From Ilumatobacteraceae bacterium (lineage in GTDB: Bacteria; Actinomycetota; Acidimicrobiia; Acidimicrobiales; Ilumatobacteraceae), in NCBI GenBank assembly GCA_017856815.1, contig JAFMEI010000006.1:1-34045 (forward strand): a stretch of 34,045 nucleotides of DNA. The letters are read 5' to 3'. The translations under genes and the position numbers were made by a program. This document shows positions 6,045 to 14,804 of this stretch, in pieces. Below the pieces are notes generated by a model. The model saw only the letters and a program-made list of their open reading frames with translations. It was not told the DNA's origin and ran no database searches. Position 1 is the stretch's first letter. Each line of letters starts with the position of its first letter.

Positions 6045-8834
6045 ATGCGAGATCGTATTGGGACGATTGAAAATCGAATTTCCATCAGGTCAATCGCTAC
6101 TGACCCACGAGCCAAAGCCGCGGTTCATTCATCAAAGACGCTGCAGGTCAAGGGCGTTGAGAATGTTGAAATCAGCGATCTCATCTGGTTCGATCCACCG
6201 CTTGATGACGAAGCGCGTGCAACGATCGCTCAATTCCTTGTTGATCCATTGCTTCAGCGAGCCACTTGGGGCATCGAGAGTTCATCGGCATCCCACACGG
6301 TCGAGATTGCCTTTCTGCCTGGAGTGACTGATTCCGAGGCACGCGAGGTGCAACGCGCAGCATCAGTCCTCGGTATTGATGTCAAAGCTGTTGCGACTGG
6401 TCGGCGATATGAAATTCATGGCCCAGTTACTGCTGAGGGTGTTGCGATGTTGACACGGCGCTTGCTTGCTAATTCAGTGGTGGAGAGGTGGGCGATAAAT
6501 GATTTCGTGGATCCTCCGATTGGTGTGCTGGCCAGTGTGCCCGATCCCGTGGCGCGGATTCCCCTTGGTGATGATGCTGCACTTGACGCTTTGAATCGTG
6601 AACGCGCGATGGCACTTGATGCCGAAGAGCTGCGAGTGATCCGTGATTATTTTTCATCTTTGGGACGAGATCCGTCAGATGTTGAATTAGAGATGATTGC
6701 TCAAACCTGGAGCGAGCACTGCGCACACAAAACATTCCGTGCTCGATTGTTTGACGAACACGGCAATGAACTCAAATCGCTGCTAGGTCGCATCAAAGAA
6801 GCCACTGAAAAGATCGATGCTGAATATGTTCTTTCTGCATTTGTAGGTAATGCAGGGATCATTTCATACGACGGTGAATACACACTGGCGTTGAAATGCG
6901 AGACCCATAACCATCCAAGCGCCGTCGAGCCTTTTGGTGGGGCGAATACCGGAGTGGGAGGTGTGATTCGAGACATTCTTGGAGCGGCACACGATCCAAT
7001 TGCATGCACCGACATCTTGTGTTTTGGTCCCCAGAATCTTCATGTCGACCAACTCCCCGAAGGTTCTTTGCATCCACAGCGGATTCACGACGGAGTAATT
7101 GCTGGTGTTGCAGATTATGGAAACAAGATTGGCCTGCCAACCATCGCAGGTGCAGTTCTTTACGATCCCGGTTATGTTGCTAATCCACTTGTGTTTGCAG
7201 GATGCATTGGGCGGTCAACGCTCTCGGCACCTTCACTTAGTGGGCCAAATGTTGGTGATGCTGTAGTTGTTATCGGTGGACGCACTGGGCGCGACGGTAT
7301 ACGTGGCGCAACATTTTCGTCTTTAACAATGGATGCAAGCACTGGCGAAATCGCTGGTGCGAGTGTGCAAATTGGTGATCCACTAACAGAACGACTCGTA
7401 ATGGAAGTACTGAGTGAAGCACGCGGCCTTTATACGGCAATAACTGACTGTGGCGCTGGTGGTTTGTCTTCAGCAGTCGGGGAGATGGCTGAAGGTATCG
7501 GAGCGCGTTGTGAATTGGACCTCGTTCCCCTCAAGTATTCAGGGCTAGCAGCTTGGGAAATTTGGCTCAGTGAGTCCCAAGAACGAATGGTTCTAGCAGC
7601 AACGAATCCGGAACCACTAAGGCAACTTTGCCTCGAAAAGGGCGTGGATTTCGCTGTCATAGGCACATTCACCGGTGACAACAAACTGATTGTGACTGCT
7701 TCGGGTGAGGTGGTCATTGATCTCGACATGAATTTCCTTCACGACGGGAGACCTCAGCGCCAAATGGAATTTGTTGCCCCCCTGGCTCGTGGTCGAGAAG
7801 ATGTTCCTAAATTGAAGTCTTCAATAGTTGAAACATTGCTTCAACTCTTGCAACATCCAAATATTGCGTCAAAGGCTTCGGTGGTTCACCGATATGACCA
7901 CGAAATTGGTGGGGCCACCGTTGTGCGACCACTGTCGGGCAGCGAACTTGACGGCCACAGTGATGGCACAGTGTGGATTGATCCACGACGAGAAGCTGGT
8001 TTTGCAATCGGAATAGGTGTGAACCCTTGGTTTGGCTTGGGCGACCCGGAAGCGATGGGTTGGCTCGTTGTGGACGAGGCGATCCGTAACTCGGTATGTG
8101 CAGGCGCAAACCCGAAGAAGTGTTCGCTACTAGATAACTTCTCGTGGGGTGATCCACGTGATCCGATTGTGCTTGGGCAACTCTCATCCACCGTGGATGG
8201 AATGTGCGCGGCGTCTCTGGCGTTCAATGCACCTTTTGTCTCAGGTAAAGATTCATTGAACAATGCATGGACTGAAGCGGATGGATCACGCAGTGCCATA
8301 CCGCCGACACTTGTGGTCACAGCTGTTTCTGAGATTGAGGCAAGAAATGTGGTGACTTCAGGTCTGAAGACGCCTGGCAATGTTTTGGTTCTCATCGGCT
8401 CAACACATGCAGAATTCGGTGGGAGTCACCTGGGGATGATCCTTGAAGATCCACGCGGTGTGGTGCCAAGGATTGATGAAGCTGCTCCCTCTCGTTACAA
8501 CAGATTTCATGATGCAATCACCAAGGGATTGGTCAGGTCTGCCCATGACTGTGCTGAGGGCGGACTCGGAGTTTCGATTGCGGAGATGTGCATTGGTGGG
8601 CGCCTCGGTGCTGATATCACGATGTTGCCAACACCTGATTCCGTAATCGGATGGTTTTCTGAATCAACTGGCCGCATCGTGGTGGAAGTTGAACCCAAAG
8701 ACCTAAGAGAGTTTCAAGACACCATGGGTGAATCGGTATTGGTTATTGGAACCGTGATTTCCGACCCAACTTTGAAACTCCTAAACGATGGCTCGGTGGC
8801 GATCGCCGACTTGTTAGCTGCGTGGCAGTCATGA
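6045..8834 (+). CDS. purL: Phosphoribosylformylglycinamidine synthase, PurS-PurL fusion
   Basis: The product is about 929 aa and catalyses ATP- and glutamine-dependent amination of FGAR to FGAM in de novo purine synthesis. Residues 1-150 form two PurS-like half-domains; the second carries IAFLPGVTDSEAREV and ATGRRYEIHG. The PurL catalytic body follows, with TWSEHCAHKTFR (about 221-232), the ETHNHPSAVEPFGGANTGVG segment (about 286-305), DCGAGGLSSAVGEMAEG and the distal DCAEGGLGVSIAEM. There is no C-terminal glutaminase; that is the next gene, purQ. In Bacillus and most actinobacteria PurS is separate, so this is a fused architecture. ATG 6045 gives a PurS strand right at the N-terminus; a TTG at 6033 would add four residues. 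AAGGGG is only 2 nt before the ATG, so initiation may be leaderless. Confidence 0.95.
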   Translation: MRDRIGTIENRISIRSIATDPRAKAAVHSSKTLQVKGVENVEISDLIWFDPPLDDEARATIAQFLVDPLLQRATWGIESSSASHTVEIAFLPGVTDSEAREVQRAASVLGIDVKAVATGRRYEIHGPVTAEGVAMLTRRLLANSVVERWAINDFVDPPIGVLASVPDPVARIPLGDDAALDALNRERAMALDAEELRVIRDYFSSLGRDPSDVELEMIAQTWSEHCAHKTFRARLFDEHGNELKSLLGRIKEATEKIDAEYVLSAFVGNAGIISYDGEYTLALKCETHNHPSAVEPFGGANTGVGGVIRDILGAAHDPIACTDILCFGPQNLHVDQLPEGSLHPQRIHDGVIAGVADYGNKIGLPTIAGAVLYDPGYVANPLVFAGCIGRSTLSAPSLSGPNVGDAVVVIGGRTGRDGIRGATFSSLTMDASTGEIAGASVQIGDPLTERLVMEVLSEARGLYTAITDCGAGGLSSAVGEMAEGIGARCELDLVPLKYSGLAAWEIWLSESQERMVLAATNPEPLRQLCLEKGVDFAVIGTFTGDNKLIVTASGEVVIDLDMNFLHDGRPQRQMEFVAPLARGREDVPKLKSSIVETLLQLLQHPNIASKASVVHRYDHEIGGATVVRPLSGSELDGHSDGTVWIDPRREAGFAIGIGVNPWFGLGDPEAMGWLVVDEAIRNSVCAGANPKKCSLLDNFSWGDPRDPIVLGQLSSTVDGMCAASLAFNAPFVSGKDSLNNAWTEADGSRSAIPPTLVVTAVSEIEARNVVTSGLKTPGNVLVLIGSTHAEFGGSHLGMILEDPRGVVPRIDEAAPSRYNRFHDAITKGLVRSAHDCAEGGLGVSIAEMCIGGRLGADITMLPTPDSVIGWFSESTGRIVVEVEPKDLREFQDTMGESVLVIGTVISDPTLKLLNDGSVAIADLLAAWQS

Positions 8835-9556
8835 AGTCCCCCAAAGCATTGGTGGTGGCAGCCCCCGGAACGAATCGTGATGCTGACGTTGCTCTGGCAC
8901 TTGAACTAGCTGGAGCCACACCACAACGCGTGACCCCAACGGAGCTTGAAAGCAACCCGCGGTTGCTTGTCGAAGCCGAGATTCTTGTACTTGCTGGTGG
9001 ATTTAGTTACGGCGACAACACGGGTGCGGGTCGCCTGTTCGCATTGGGCCTTGAGACGCACGCAGGTGAAAAATTGCGTGACTTCATTGCATCCGGCAAG
9101 CCGGTGATTGGTATCTGTAATGGCTTTCAAGCATTGGTGCGTGCGGGTTTATTGCCAGGGAGTCAGGGTCGAGCGGCACTTGGACACAACACATCTGGCA
9201 CTTTTGATTGTCGATGGGTGGAGCTCAAGCCAATCTCTAAAAAGTGCGTGTGGACACGCAACCTCACTGCAAACATCGAATGCCCAATTGCACACGGTGA
9301 GGGACGTTTCGTTTGTGACGAGGACACGGTGGCAATTCTGCGCGCCGCTGACTCAATTGCGTTCACTTATGTTGGCCAGAACCCGAATGGCTCCGTTGGA
9401 GATATTGCGGGCATATGCGATGAGTCAGGTGTAGTTCTCGGATTAATGCCGCACCCCGAGAATCATGTTCTAGTGCGCCAAAACCCTCGTGGTCGGACGA
9501 CGGGGCTTGGCCTTGACCTATTTCGTTCAGGTGTTCGATATGCGACGGAGCGTTAA
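8831..9556 (+). CDS. purQ: Phosphoribosylformylglycinamidine synthase glutaminase subunit PurQ
   Basis: The 241-aa class I glutamine amidotransferase releases ammonia for the PurS-PurL protein encoded just upstream. The nucleophile is Cys96 in GICNGFQALV, and the partners are His208 and Glu210 in LMPHPEN. The N-terminus VVAAPGTNRDAD and GGFSYGDNTGAG are PurQ hallmarks. ATG 8831 overlaps the purL stop by 4 nt (ATGA), the pattern expected for stoichiometric coupling; a GTG at 8822 is a less likely start. The product acts in the cytoplasm as part of the FGAM synthase complex. Confidence 0.95.
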   Translation: MKSPKALVVAAPGTNRDADVALALELAGATPQRVTPTELESNPRLLVEAEILVLAGGFSYGDNTGAGRLFALGLETHAGEKLRDFIASGKPVIGICNGFQALVRAGLLPGSQGRAALGHNTSGTFDCRWVELKPISKKCVWTRNLTANIECPIAHGEGRFVCDEDTVAILRAADSIAFTYVGQNPNGSVGDIAGICDESGVVLGLMPHPENHVLVRQNPRGRTTGLGLDLFRSGVRYATER

Positions 9557-10519
9557 GTGGCCAGGATGATTCCAACCGTTACGCATCCATTCACGGATTT
9601 GTCACTCGAACTCGCCGATCGTCGTGAGGGCAAAGTGCGCGTTTCATACGCTTTACCCAATCGGCGACGCTTGTTGGTGACCACTGATCGACTCTCCGCA
9701 CTTGATCGGGTTGTTACTGCCGTGCCCTACAAAGGCCAAGTTCTTAATCAACTTGCCGCGTGGTGGTTTGCGAAAACTCAAAGCATCATTGCCAATCATG
9801 TGATTGCGGTACCAGATCCAAATGTTCTCATTGCAGTGGATGCCACACCGCTACCAGTTGAAGTAGTCGTAAGAGGTGCGATCACCGGTAACACCTCGAC
9901 GTCTTTGTGGAGACAGTATGCGAATGGTGCCCGTGTGATTTATGGCCATCGCTTTGAAGATGGCTTAGAACGTGACTCTTTGTTGCCTGAGCCGTTGGTG
10001 ACACCCACCACAAAAGGTGTTTCAGGTTTGCATGACGAACCAATTAGCGAGAGCGAAGTGGTGAGTCGTGGGTTGGTAGACGCATCAACATGGGAGTCGG
10101 TCCGAACCGCCGCACTCTCTTTGTTCACTTTTGGTCAGCAGATTGCCAACCAAGCGGATTTGATTCTTGCGGACACCAAGTATGAATTCGGCTATGACCA
10201 AGATGGCCAATTGATTCTGATCGACGAAATGCACACTCCTGATTCATCGCGATTCTGGGAACGCTCTACTTATGAGACACGTGTTGCTGAGGGCGCTGAT
10301 CCTGAAAGCCTTGATAAGGAACCAATTCGACGCGCTCTTGCTGGTCTTGGTTACACGGGTGATGGTCCACCACCAGATCTTGGCGTAGGTGTCATTGAAG
10401 CGACATCTACTCGTTACATCAAAGCTTTTGAACGCATAACAGGAGATGAGTTCCTACCGGGACAATATCCAGTGGGTGACCGAATCAAATCTGCGCTGAA
10501 ATCCAAGGGAGTCCTGTGA
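9557..10519 (+). CDS. purC: SAICAR synthetase (phosphoribosylaminoimidazole-succinocarboxamide synthase)
   Basis: The 320-aa enzyme ligates CAIR and aspartate using ATP to give SAICAR. It is of the longer type seen in actinobacteria and fungi, compared with about 240 aa in E. coli. Recognisable segments are the N-terminal GKVRVSYALP, LLVTTDRLSALDRVVTAVPYKGQVLNQL, the PVEVVVRGAITGNTSTSLW strand and loop, LILADTKYEFGYD, and LIDEMHTPDSSRFW with the conserved metal/substrate region. GTG 9557 begins directly after the purQ stop and is preceded by GGAG with 6-nt spacing, so it is preferred over the ATG at 9566. It overlaps purF by 4 nt. Confidence 0.95.
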   Translation: MARMIPTVTHPFTDLSLELADRREGKVRVSYALPNRRRLLVTTDRLSALDRVVTAVPYKGQVLNQLAAWWFAKTQSIIANHVIAVPDPNVLIAVDATPLPVEVVVRGAITGNTSTSLWRQYANGARVIYGHRFEDGLERDSLLPEPLVTPTTKGVSGLHDEPISESEVVSRGLVDASTWESVRTAALSLFTFGQQIANQADLILADTKYEFGYDQDGQLILIDEMHTPDSSRFWERSTYETRVAEGADPESLDKEPIRRALAGLGYTGDGPPPDLGVGVIEATSTRYIKAFERITGDEFLPGQYPVGDRIKSALKSKGVL

Positions 10520-11946
10520 ACCATCAACTGAATCCATTCGATGATTCACCGCGAGAAGAGTGCGGTGTTCTTGCGATCTCAACTCCTACTGGTGACGGTG
10601 TTGCACAAATGTCATTCTTCGGACTCTTTGCCCTCCAACATCGCGGTCAAGAAGCCGCTGGTATCGCCGTCTCCGATGGACAGCGTGCAAGGATCCACAA
10701 AGAAAGTGGATTGGTCTCACAGGTATTCACCCCCGAGGCACTTGCGCCATTAGTTGGCTATCACTCAATTGGGCACACACGGTATTCCACCACAGGTGGT
10801 AGTAACGCACGCAACGCACAGCCCTTCTTGGTTGAGACCATGAATGGTCCACTTGCGGTTGCGCACAACGGCAACCTTGTCAATGCTGGTGCGTTACGTG
10901 AGGAACTTCTTGCCCGCGGCTTCGGCTTGACTGCATCATCGGATACTGAAGTCATCACTTTGATGCTGGCAGCAGCAGGTGGTTCGACATGGGAGGAGCG
11001 CCTTGAGCGCACTTTGCCAGCGTGGAAGGGCGCCTATTCATTAGTTGTTCTAACCGCAGATCGCGTGATGGCAGTGCGTGACCCATGGGGTTTTCGCCCA
11101 CTCAGTGTCGGCAAACTTCCAGGTGGGGGGCACGCTGTCGCTTCAGAGACTTGCGCACTTGAAACACTCGGTTGCACCGGTATTTCTGAAGTCGAGCCAG
11201 GAGAGATAGTCACACTCCACGGTGAAGTAATGGCGCGTCGTCAAGTCATGGCACCAGCTCCCCAGCAGGCGCGCTGTTCGTTTGAGTTCGTGTATTTCTC
11301 GCGTCCAGATTCAACCTGGGATGACCGCAGTGTGCATGCAGTGCGTCAAAATCTCGGCGTTGAACTCGCCAAAGAACATCCAGTTGACGCCGACATAGTA
11401 ATTCCAGTACCCGACTCATCAATCCCTGCAGCCGTTGGATATTCACGCGAGTCGGGCCTTGAGTTCAATGATGGATTAATCAAGAACCGATACATCGGAC
11501 GCACGTTCATTGAGCCAACACAATCAATGCGTGAACGCGGAGTTGCCATCAAGTTCAATGCGCTGAATTCAAATCTCGCAGGAAAACGAGTGGTGATGAT
11601 TGATGACTCGCTAGTTCGCGGTACGACTGCTGGTCCCTTGGTCAAGCTCGTACGCGACGCAGGGGCGACTGAAGTTCATCTGCGACTTACGTGTCCACCA
11701 ATTGTCAATGCTTGTCACTTTGGCGTGGATATGGGACACAACGAGGACCTGATTGCAGCACGTCTCGATCTTGAGCAACTGCGAGAGCACATTGGATGTG
11801 ATTCAATCGGATTTCTGAGTCGAGATGGGATGTTGAGGGCAATTGGTCGTGAGCAGGGATACTGTACGGCCTGTTTCACAGGGGAATACCCAGTACAAAT
11901 AAGTCCCACGAACGGCAAAGCAGCCTTTGAAGGTGCCATCGGATGA
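10516..11946 (+). CDS. purF: Amidophosphoribosyltransferase
   Basis: The 476-aa enzyme makes phosphoribosylamine from PRPP and glutamine, the committed step of purine synthesis. It starts with a 15-residue propeptide before EECGVLAI, so Cys16 would become the N-terminal nucleophile after processing. The glutaminase domain runs to about 240, and the phosphoribosyltransferase domain carries the PRPP loop VVMIDDSLVRGTT (359-371). Cys254, Cys400 and the Cys450-x2-Cys453 pair (YCTACF) match the four [4Fe-4S] ligands of Bacillus-type PurF, so the enzyme is probably oxygen-sensitive in turnover. GTG 10516 overlaps the purC stop (GTGA) and has AAGGGAG upstream. It overlaps the purD-purM fusion by 4 nt. 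Confidence 0.96.
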   Translation: MNHQLNPFDDSPREECGVLAISTPTGDGVAQMSFFGLFALQHRGQEAAGIAVSDGQRARIHKESGLVSQVFTPEALAPLVGYHSIGHTRYSTTGGSNARNAQPFLVETMNGPLAVAHNGNLVNAGALREELLARGFGLTASSDTEVITLMLAAAGGSTWEERLERTLPAWKGAYSLVVLTADRVMAVRDPWGFRPLSVGKLPGGGHAVASETCALETLGCTGISEVEPGEIVTLHGEVMARRQVMAPAPQQARCSFEFVYFSRPDSTWDDRSVHAVRQNLGVELAKEHPVDADIVIPVPDSSIPAAVGYSRESGLEFNDGLIKNRYIGRTFIEPTQSMRERGVAIKFNALNSNLAGKRVVMIDDSLVRGTTAGPLVKLVRDAGATEVHLRLTCPPIVNACHFGVDMGHNEDLIAARLDLEQLREHIGCDSIGFLSRDGMLRAIGREQGYCTACFTGEYPVQISPTNGKAAFEGAIG

Positions 11947-14216
11947 CGCGGTCGTTGTTGAGAGTCATGGTGGTCGGTGCTGGTGCCCGTGAGCATGCAC
12001 TCGCCGAAGCAATAAGTAAGTCACCGAATTGTGCAGCACTTTTTGTGGCCCCAGGCAGTGATGCCATGCCCGGAATTCGCATTGATGCTCAGCCTGATGA
12101 CCTCAACGGAATTCGCCATGCCTGCCGATCCAACGACATCAAACTTGTTGTGATTGGTCCTGAAGCTGCTTTGGCAGCTGGTCTTGCTGACACACTGATC
12201 GAAGATGGAGTAGCGGTATTTGGCCCGACGCGATCGTGCGCGCGTCTTGAGTGGTCAAAGGCGTACACGCGTGAGGTGGCGGATCGACTCGGTATCCCAT
12301 CGCCGAGGTCGAAAACTTTCGCTAAAGGTGAAGTTGATGCAGCCATGAAATGGTGGCGTGATCTCGCCGTGCCGGTTGTTGTCAAAGCGTCGGGTCTCGC
12401 TGCTGGCAAAGGTGTTTTAGTGCCGCAAACCGATGTAGAGATCGAGGCTGCCATCAAGCAGATGGTGCACGACACTGAAACGGTGCTCGAAGAGCGATTG
12501 ACTGGTGCTGAATACTCACTGATTGCAATGTGTGATGGCACTCGCGCCGTAGCCTTCCCGCTGAGTCAGGATCACAAGCGAATTGCTGAGGGCGATCGCG
12601 GCCCGAATACGGGTGGGATGGGTGCGTATGCGCCCGCGCCTGCACCCGGGATGCCCACACTCGATGATCTGGTTCGTGTTTTCATCCAGCCAATTCTTGA
12701 TCACATGAACTCTCTTGGCACTCCGTACCGAGGTGCTTTGTACGCAGGTCTCATGCACACAACAGATGGCCCAAAGCTGATTGAGTACAACTGTCGCTTT
12801 GGTGATCCAGAGGCCCAAGTTCTGTTGCCGTTGCTGCAAGAGGATCTATTGCCGATTCTTTATGCATGCGCCAAAGGAAATGTTGCAAGTGATCTCAAGC
12901 CAAAGATGTTTGGCGCGGCATTTGGAATTGTGCTGGCAAGTGAGGGCTATCCGGAAAAGCCAAAGACAGGAAAGATCATCAAGGGCCTTGACGAGATCGA
13001 CAGAAAGAATTCATTTGCGTACCACGCAGGTACCCAAAAGGTTGGAAATGAATTCAAAACCGCAGGTGGTCGGGTGTTGACCGTGGTTGGCACAGGTGTT
13101 GATCTTGTGTCTGCTCGGGCCGCGGCATATGCGGCTGTTGACAAAATAAGTTTTGAACGAATGCAATTTCGGCGTGATATCGGGTGGCGAGCTCGTGGCG
13201 CAATGCTCACTAGCTATGCAGCTACTGGAGTGGATATTGATGAAGGTACAAAAGCAGTAGACAAAATGAAGGCTGCCGTCGAAGCCACGCATGGGCCAAA
13301 TGTGCTGCGTGGGGTTGGCTCATTCGGTGGCTCCATTGATGTCAGTGTCCTCAAGGACTACGACCATCCCGTTCTGGTTGCTTCAACAGACGGAGTGGGC
13401 ACCAAAGTCGAAATTGCAGCGCGGACGGGTCGGTATCGCGGAGTCGGTGCGGACATTGTTAATCACTGCATCAACGACGTGCTCGTCCAAGGCGCAAAGC
13501 CGTTGTTCTTCCTTGATTATGTTGCTTCATCAAAGTTGCGCAGTGAGATGGTTGCTGAGATTGTGGAAGGAATGGCTTCCGCATGCAAAGTTGCGGAGTG
13601 CGCCTTGCTCGGTGGTGAAACAGCAGAGATGCCAGGGGTCTACAACGATGGCGCCTTTGACATCGCAGGCACTTTGGTCGGTGTGGTTGATCGGGCAAAG
13701 CTACTGCCGTCATCCCCGCCGCGCCCCGGGGATGTCCTCATCGGCATCGCGTCAAATGGCCCACACACAAATGGCTATTCGTTGCTCCGCAAAGCTTTTG
13801 AATGGATGCCGTTGGAGACCGTAGTTGCTCCACTAGAGGTATCTCTGGCGGACGCATTACTGGAGCCACATCGTAACTACCTACCAGTACTTGAACGTGT
13901 GTTGCGTGAGGATTTGGCACGTGCATTGGTGCATATCACTGGCGGTGGCCTGCCAGACAACTTGCCGCGAGTGCTTCCAGAAAATGTGTGTGCTGTAGTT
14001 GAAGTGGACTCGTGGCCTGTTCCACCACTATTCCGACTTGTTCGTGAAATCTTGGCAATGGATAAAGAAGAGCTCTATCGCACCCTCAACATGGGAATCG
14101 GAATGGTTGTAGTCGCCAGTCCAGATCAAACCGATGACGTTCGTAATGCAATTCGTGAACAGACCTGGATCATTGGTCGCCTTGAGGCGGGACAACGCGG
14201 AGTTGTGTTGCGGTGA
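11943..14216 (+). CDS. purDM: Bifunctional GAR synthetase / AIR synthetase (PurD-PurM fusion)
   Basis: The single 757-aa frame holds two purine enzymes. Residues 1 to about 418 are GAR synthetase (PurD, ATP-grasp): VVGAGAREHALA, the HKRIAEGDRGPNTGGMGAYA block (211-230) and EYNCRFGDPEAQV (281-293), ending in the usual PurD terminus RRDIGWRA. Residues about 421-757 are AIR synthetase (PurM): SYAATGVDID, STDGVGTK (481-488), GGETAEMPGVY (557-567) and ITGGGLPDNLPR (666-677). The junction has almost no linker. Met421 (ATG 13203) sits where a free PurM would start, which looks like a former start codon. Both halves keep their signatures at full length. The gene overlaps purF and purN by 4 nt each. 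Free-standing genes are the bacterial norm; the same D-M order is found in yeast Ade5,7 and animal GART. Confidence 0.95.
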   Translation: MTRSLLRVMVVGAGAREHALAEAISKSPNCAALFVAPGSDAMPGIRIDAQPDDLNGIRHACRSNDIKLVVIGPEAALAAGLADTLIEDGVAVFGPTRSCARLEWSKAYTREVADRLGIPSPRSKTFAKGEVDAAMKWWRDLAVPVVVKASGLAAGKGVLVPQTDVEIEAAIKQMVHDTETVLEERLTGAEYSLIAMCDGTRAVAFPLSQDHKRIAEGDRGPNTGGMGAYAPAPAPGMPTLDDLVRVFIQPILDHMNSLGTPYRGALYAGLMHTTDGPKLIEYNCRFGDPEAQVLLPLLQEDLLPILYACAKGNVASDLKPKMFGAAFGIVLASEGYPEKPKTGKIIKGLDEIDRKNSFAYHAGTQKVGNEFKTAGGRVLTVVGTGVDLVSARAAAYAAVDKISFERMQFRRDIGWRARGAMLTSYAATGVDIDEGTKAVDKMKAAVEATHGPNVLRGVGSFGGSIDVSVLKDYDHPVLVASTDGVGTKVEIAARTGRYRGVGADIVNHCINDVLVQGAKPLFFLDYVASSKLRSEMVAEIVEGMASACKVAECALLGGETAEMPGVYNDGAFDIAGTLVGVVDRAKLLPSSPPRPGDVLIGIASNGPHTNGYSLLRKAFEWMPLETVVAPLEVSLADALLEPHRNYLPVLERVLREDLARALVHITGGGLPDNLPRVLPENVCAVVEVDSWPVPPLFRLVREILAMDKEELYRTLNMGIGMVVVASPDQTDDVRNAIREQTWIIGRLEAGQRGVVLR

Positions 14217-14794
14217 CTGGACGTCTCGTTGTTCTGGCATCCGGAACCGGGACAAATCTGCAAGCAATCATGGATGCTTGTAGCACCAATGTGCTTGCCG
14301 CTGATGTTGTTGCCGTGATCTCAAATAACGGCGATGCTCGCGCTCTCCAGCGCGCACGTGACGCAGGTATCGAGGCAGTGTGTTTAGAAAAAGAGCAAGG
14401 TGAGCTGCGGCGCGATTACGACACGCGTCTTGCCGCGTGCGTTGCACAGTATGTGCCTGATTATGTGGTGCTGGCCGGCTGGATGTTGTTGCTCTCGGCT
14501 AACTTTCTCGATCATGTTGGCAGTCCAGTGATCAACCTTCATCCCGCTCTGCCCGGTGAGCTCCCGGGAGTCAACTCAATTGAGCGTGCCCATGCCGAGG
14601 CAGTTCTTGGCGAGCGAGTTCGCAGCGGTGCGATGGTTCATTTCGTACCCGATGAAGGCGTGGACACTGGGCCCGTGATTGCCAGCGTGGAGATCGCGGT
14701 ATCGGCCCAAGATTCTCTTGAAGAATTCACTAAACGCGTACACGAAGCCGAGCACAAATTGCTCGTAGATGCTCTTATTCAACTTTGCAACTAG
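14213..14794 (+). CDS. purN: Phosphoribosylglycinamide formyltransferase PurN
   Basis: The 193-aa enzyme transfers the formyl group from 10-formyltetrahydrofolate to GAR. The phosphate-binding loop [11 protein letters not shown] (8-18) and the catalytic Asn108, His110 (INLHPALPG) and Asp151 ([10 protein letters not shown]) are present, matching the known Asn/His/Asp set of E. coli PurN. GTG 14213 overlaps the purD-purM stop by 4 nt, so production is probably coupled to the fusion protein. Length is normal and no C-terminal extension is seen. Confidence 0.95.
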   Translation: MTGRLVVLASGTGTNLQAIMDACSTNVLAADVVAVISNNGDARALQRARDAGIEAVCLEKEQGELRRDYDTRLAACVAQYVPDYVVLAGWMLLLSANFLDHVGSPVINLHPALPGELPGVNSIERAHAEAVLGERVRSGAMVHFVPDEGVDTGPVIASVEIAVSAQDSLEEFTKRVHEAEHKLLVDALIQLCN

Positions 14795-14798
14795 GAGG
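14793..14798 (+). promoter_or_regulatory. Strong Shine-Dalgarno of guaB
   Basis: AGGAGG, embedded in the purN stop region, lies 6 nt before ATG 14805 and fixes that start rather than the upstream in-frame codon at 14769. It is the best ribosome site in the operon and may give guaB translation independent of coupling. Confidence 0.75.
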
Positions 14799-14804
14799 CA
14801 ACAA

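Noticed and set aside
7886-8395. 169-codon minus-strand open frame opposite purL
   Set aside because: It is antisense to conserved PurL sequence and its composition reflects reverse reading of the gene.
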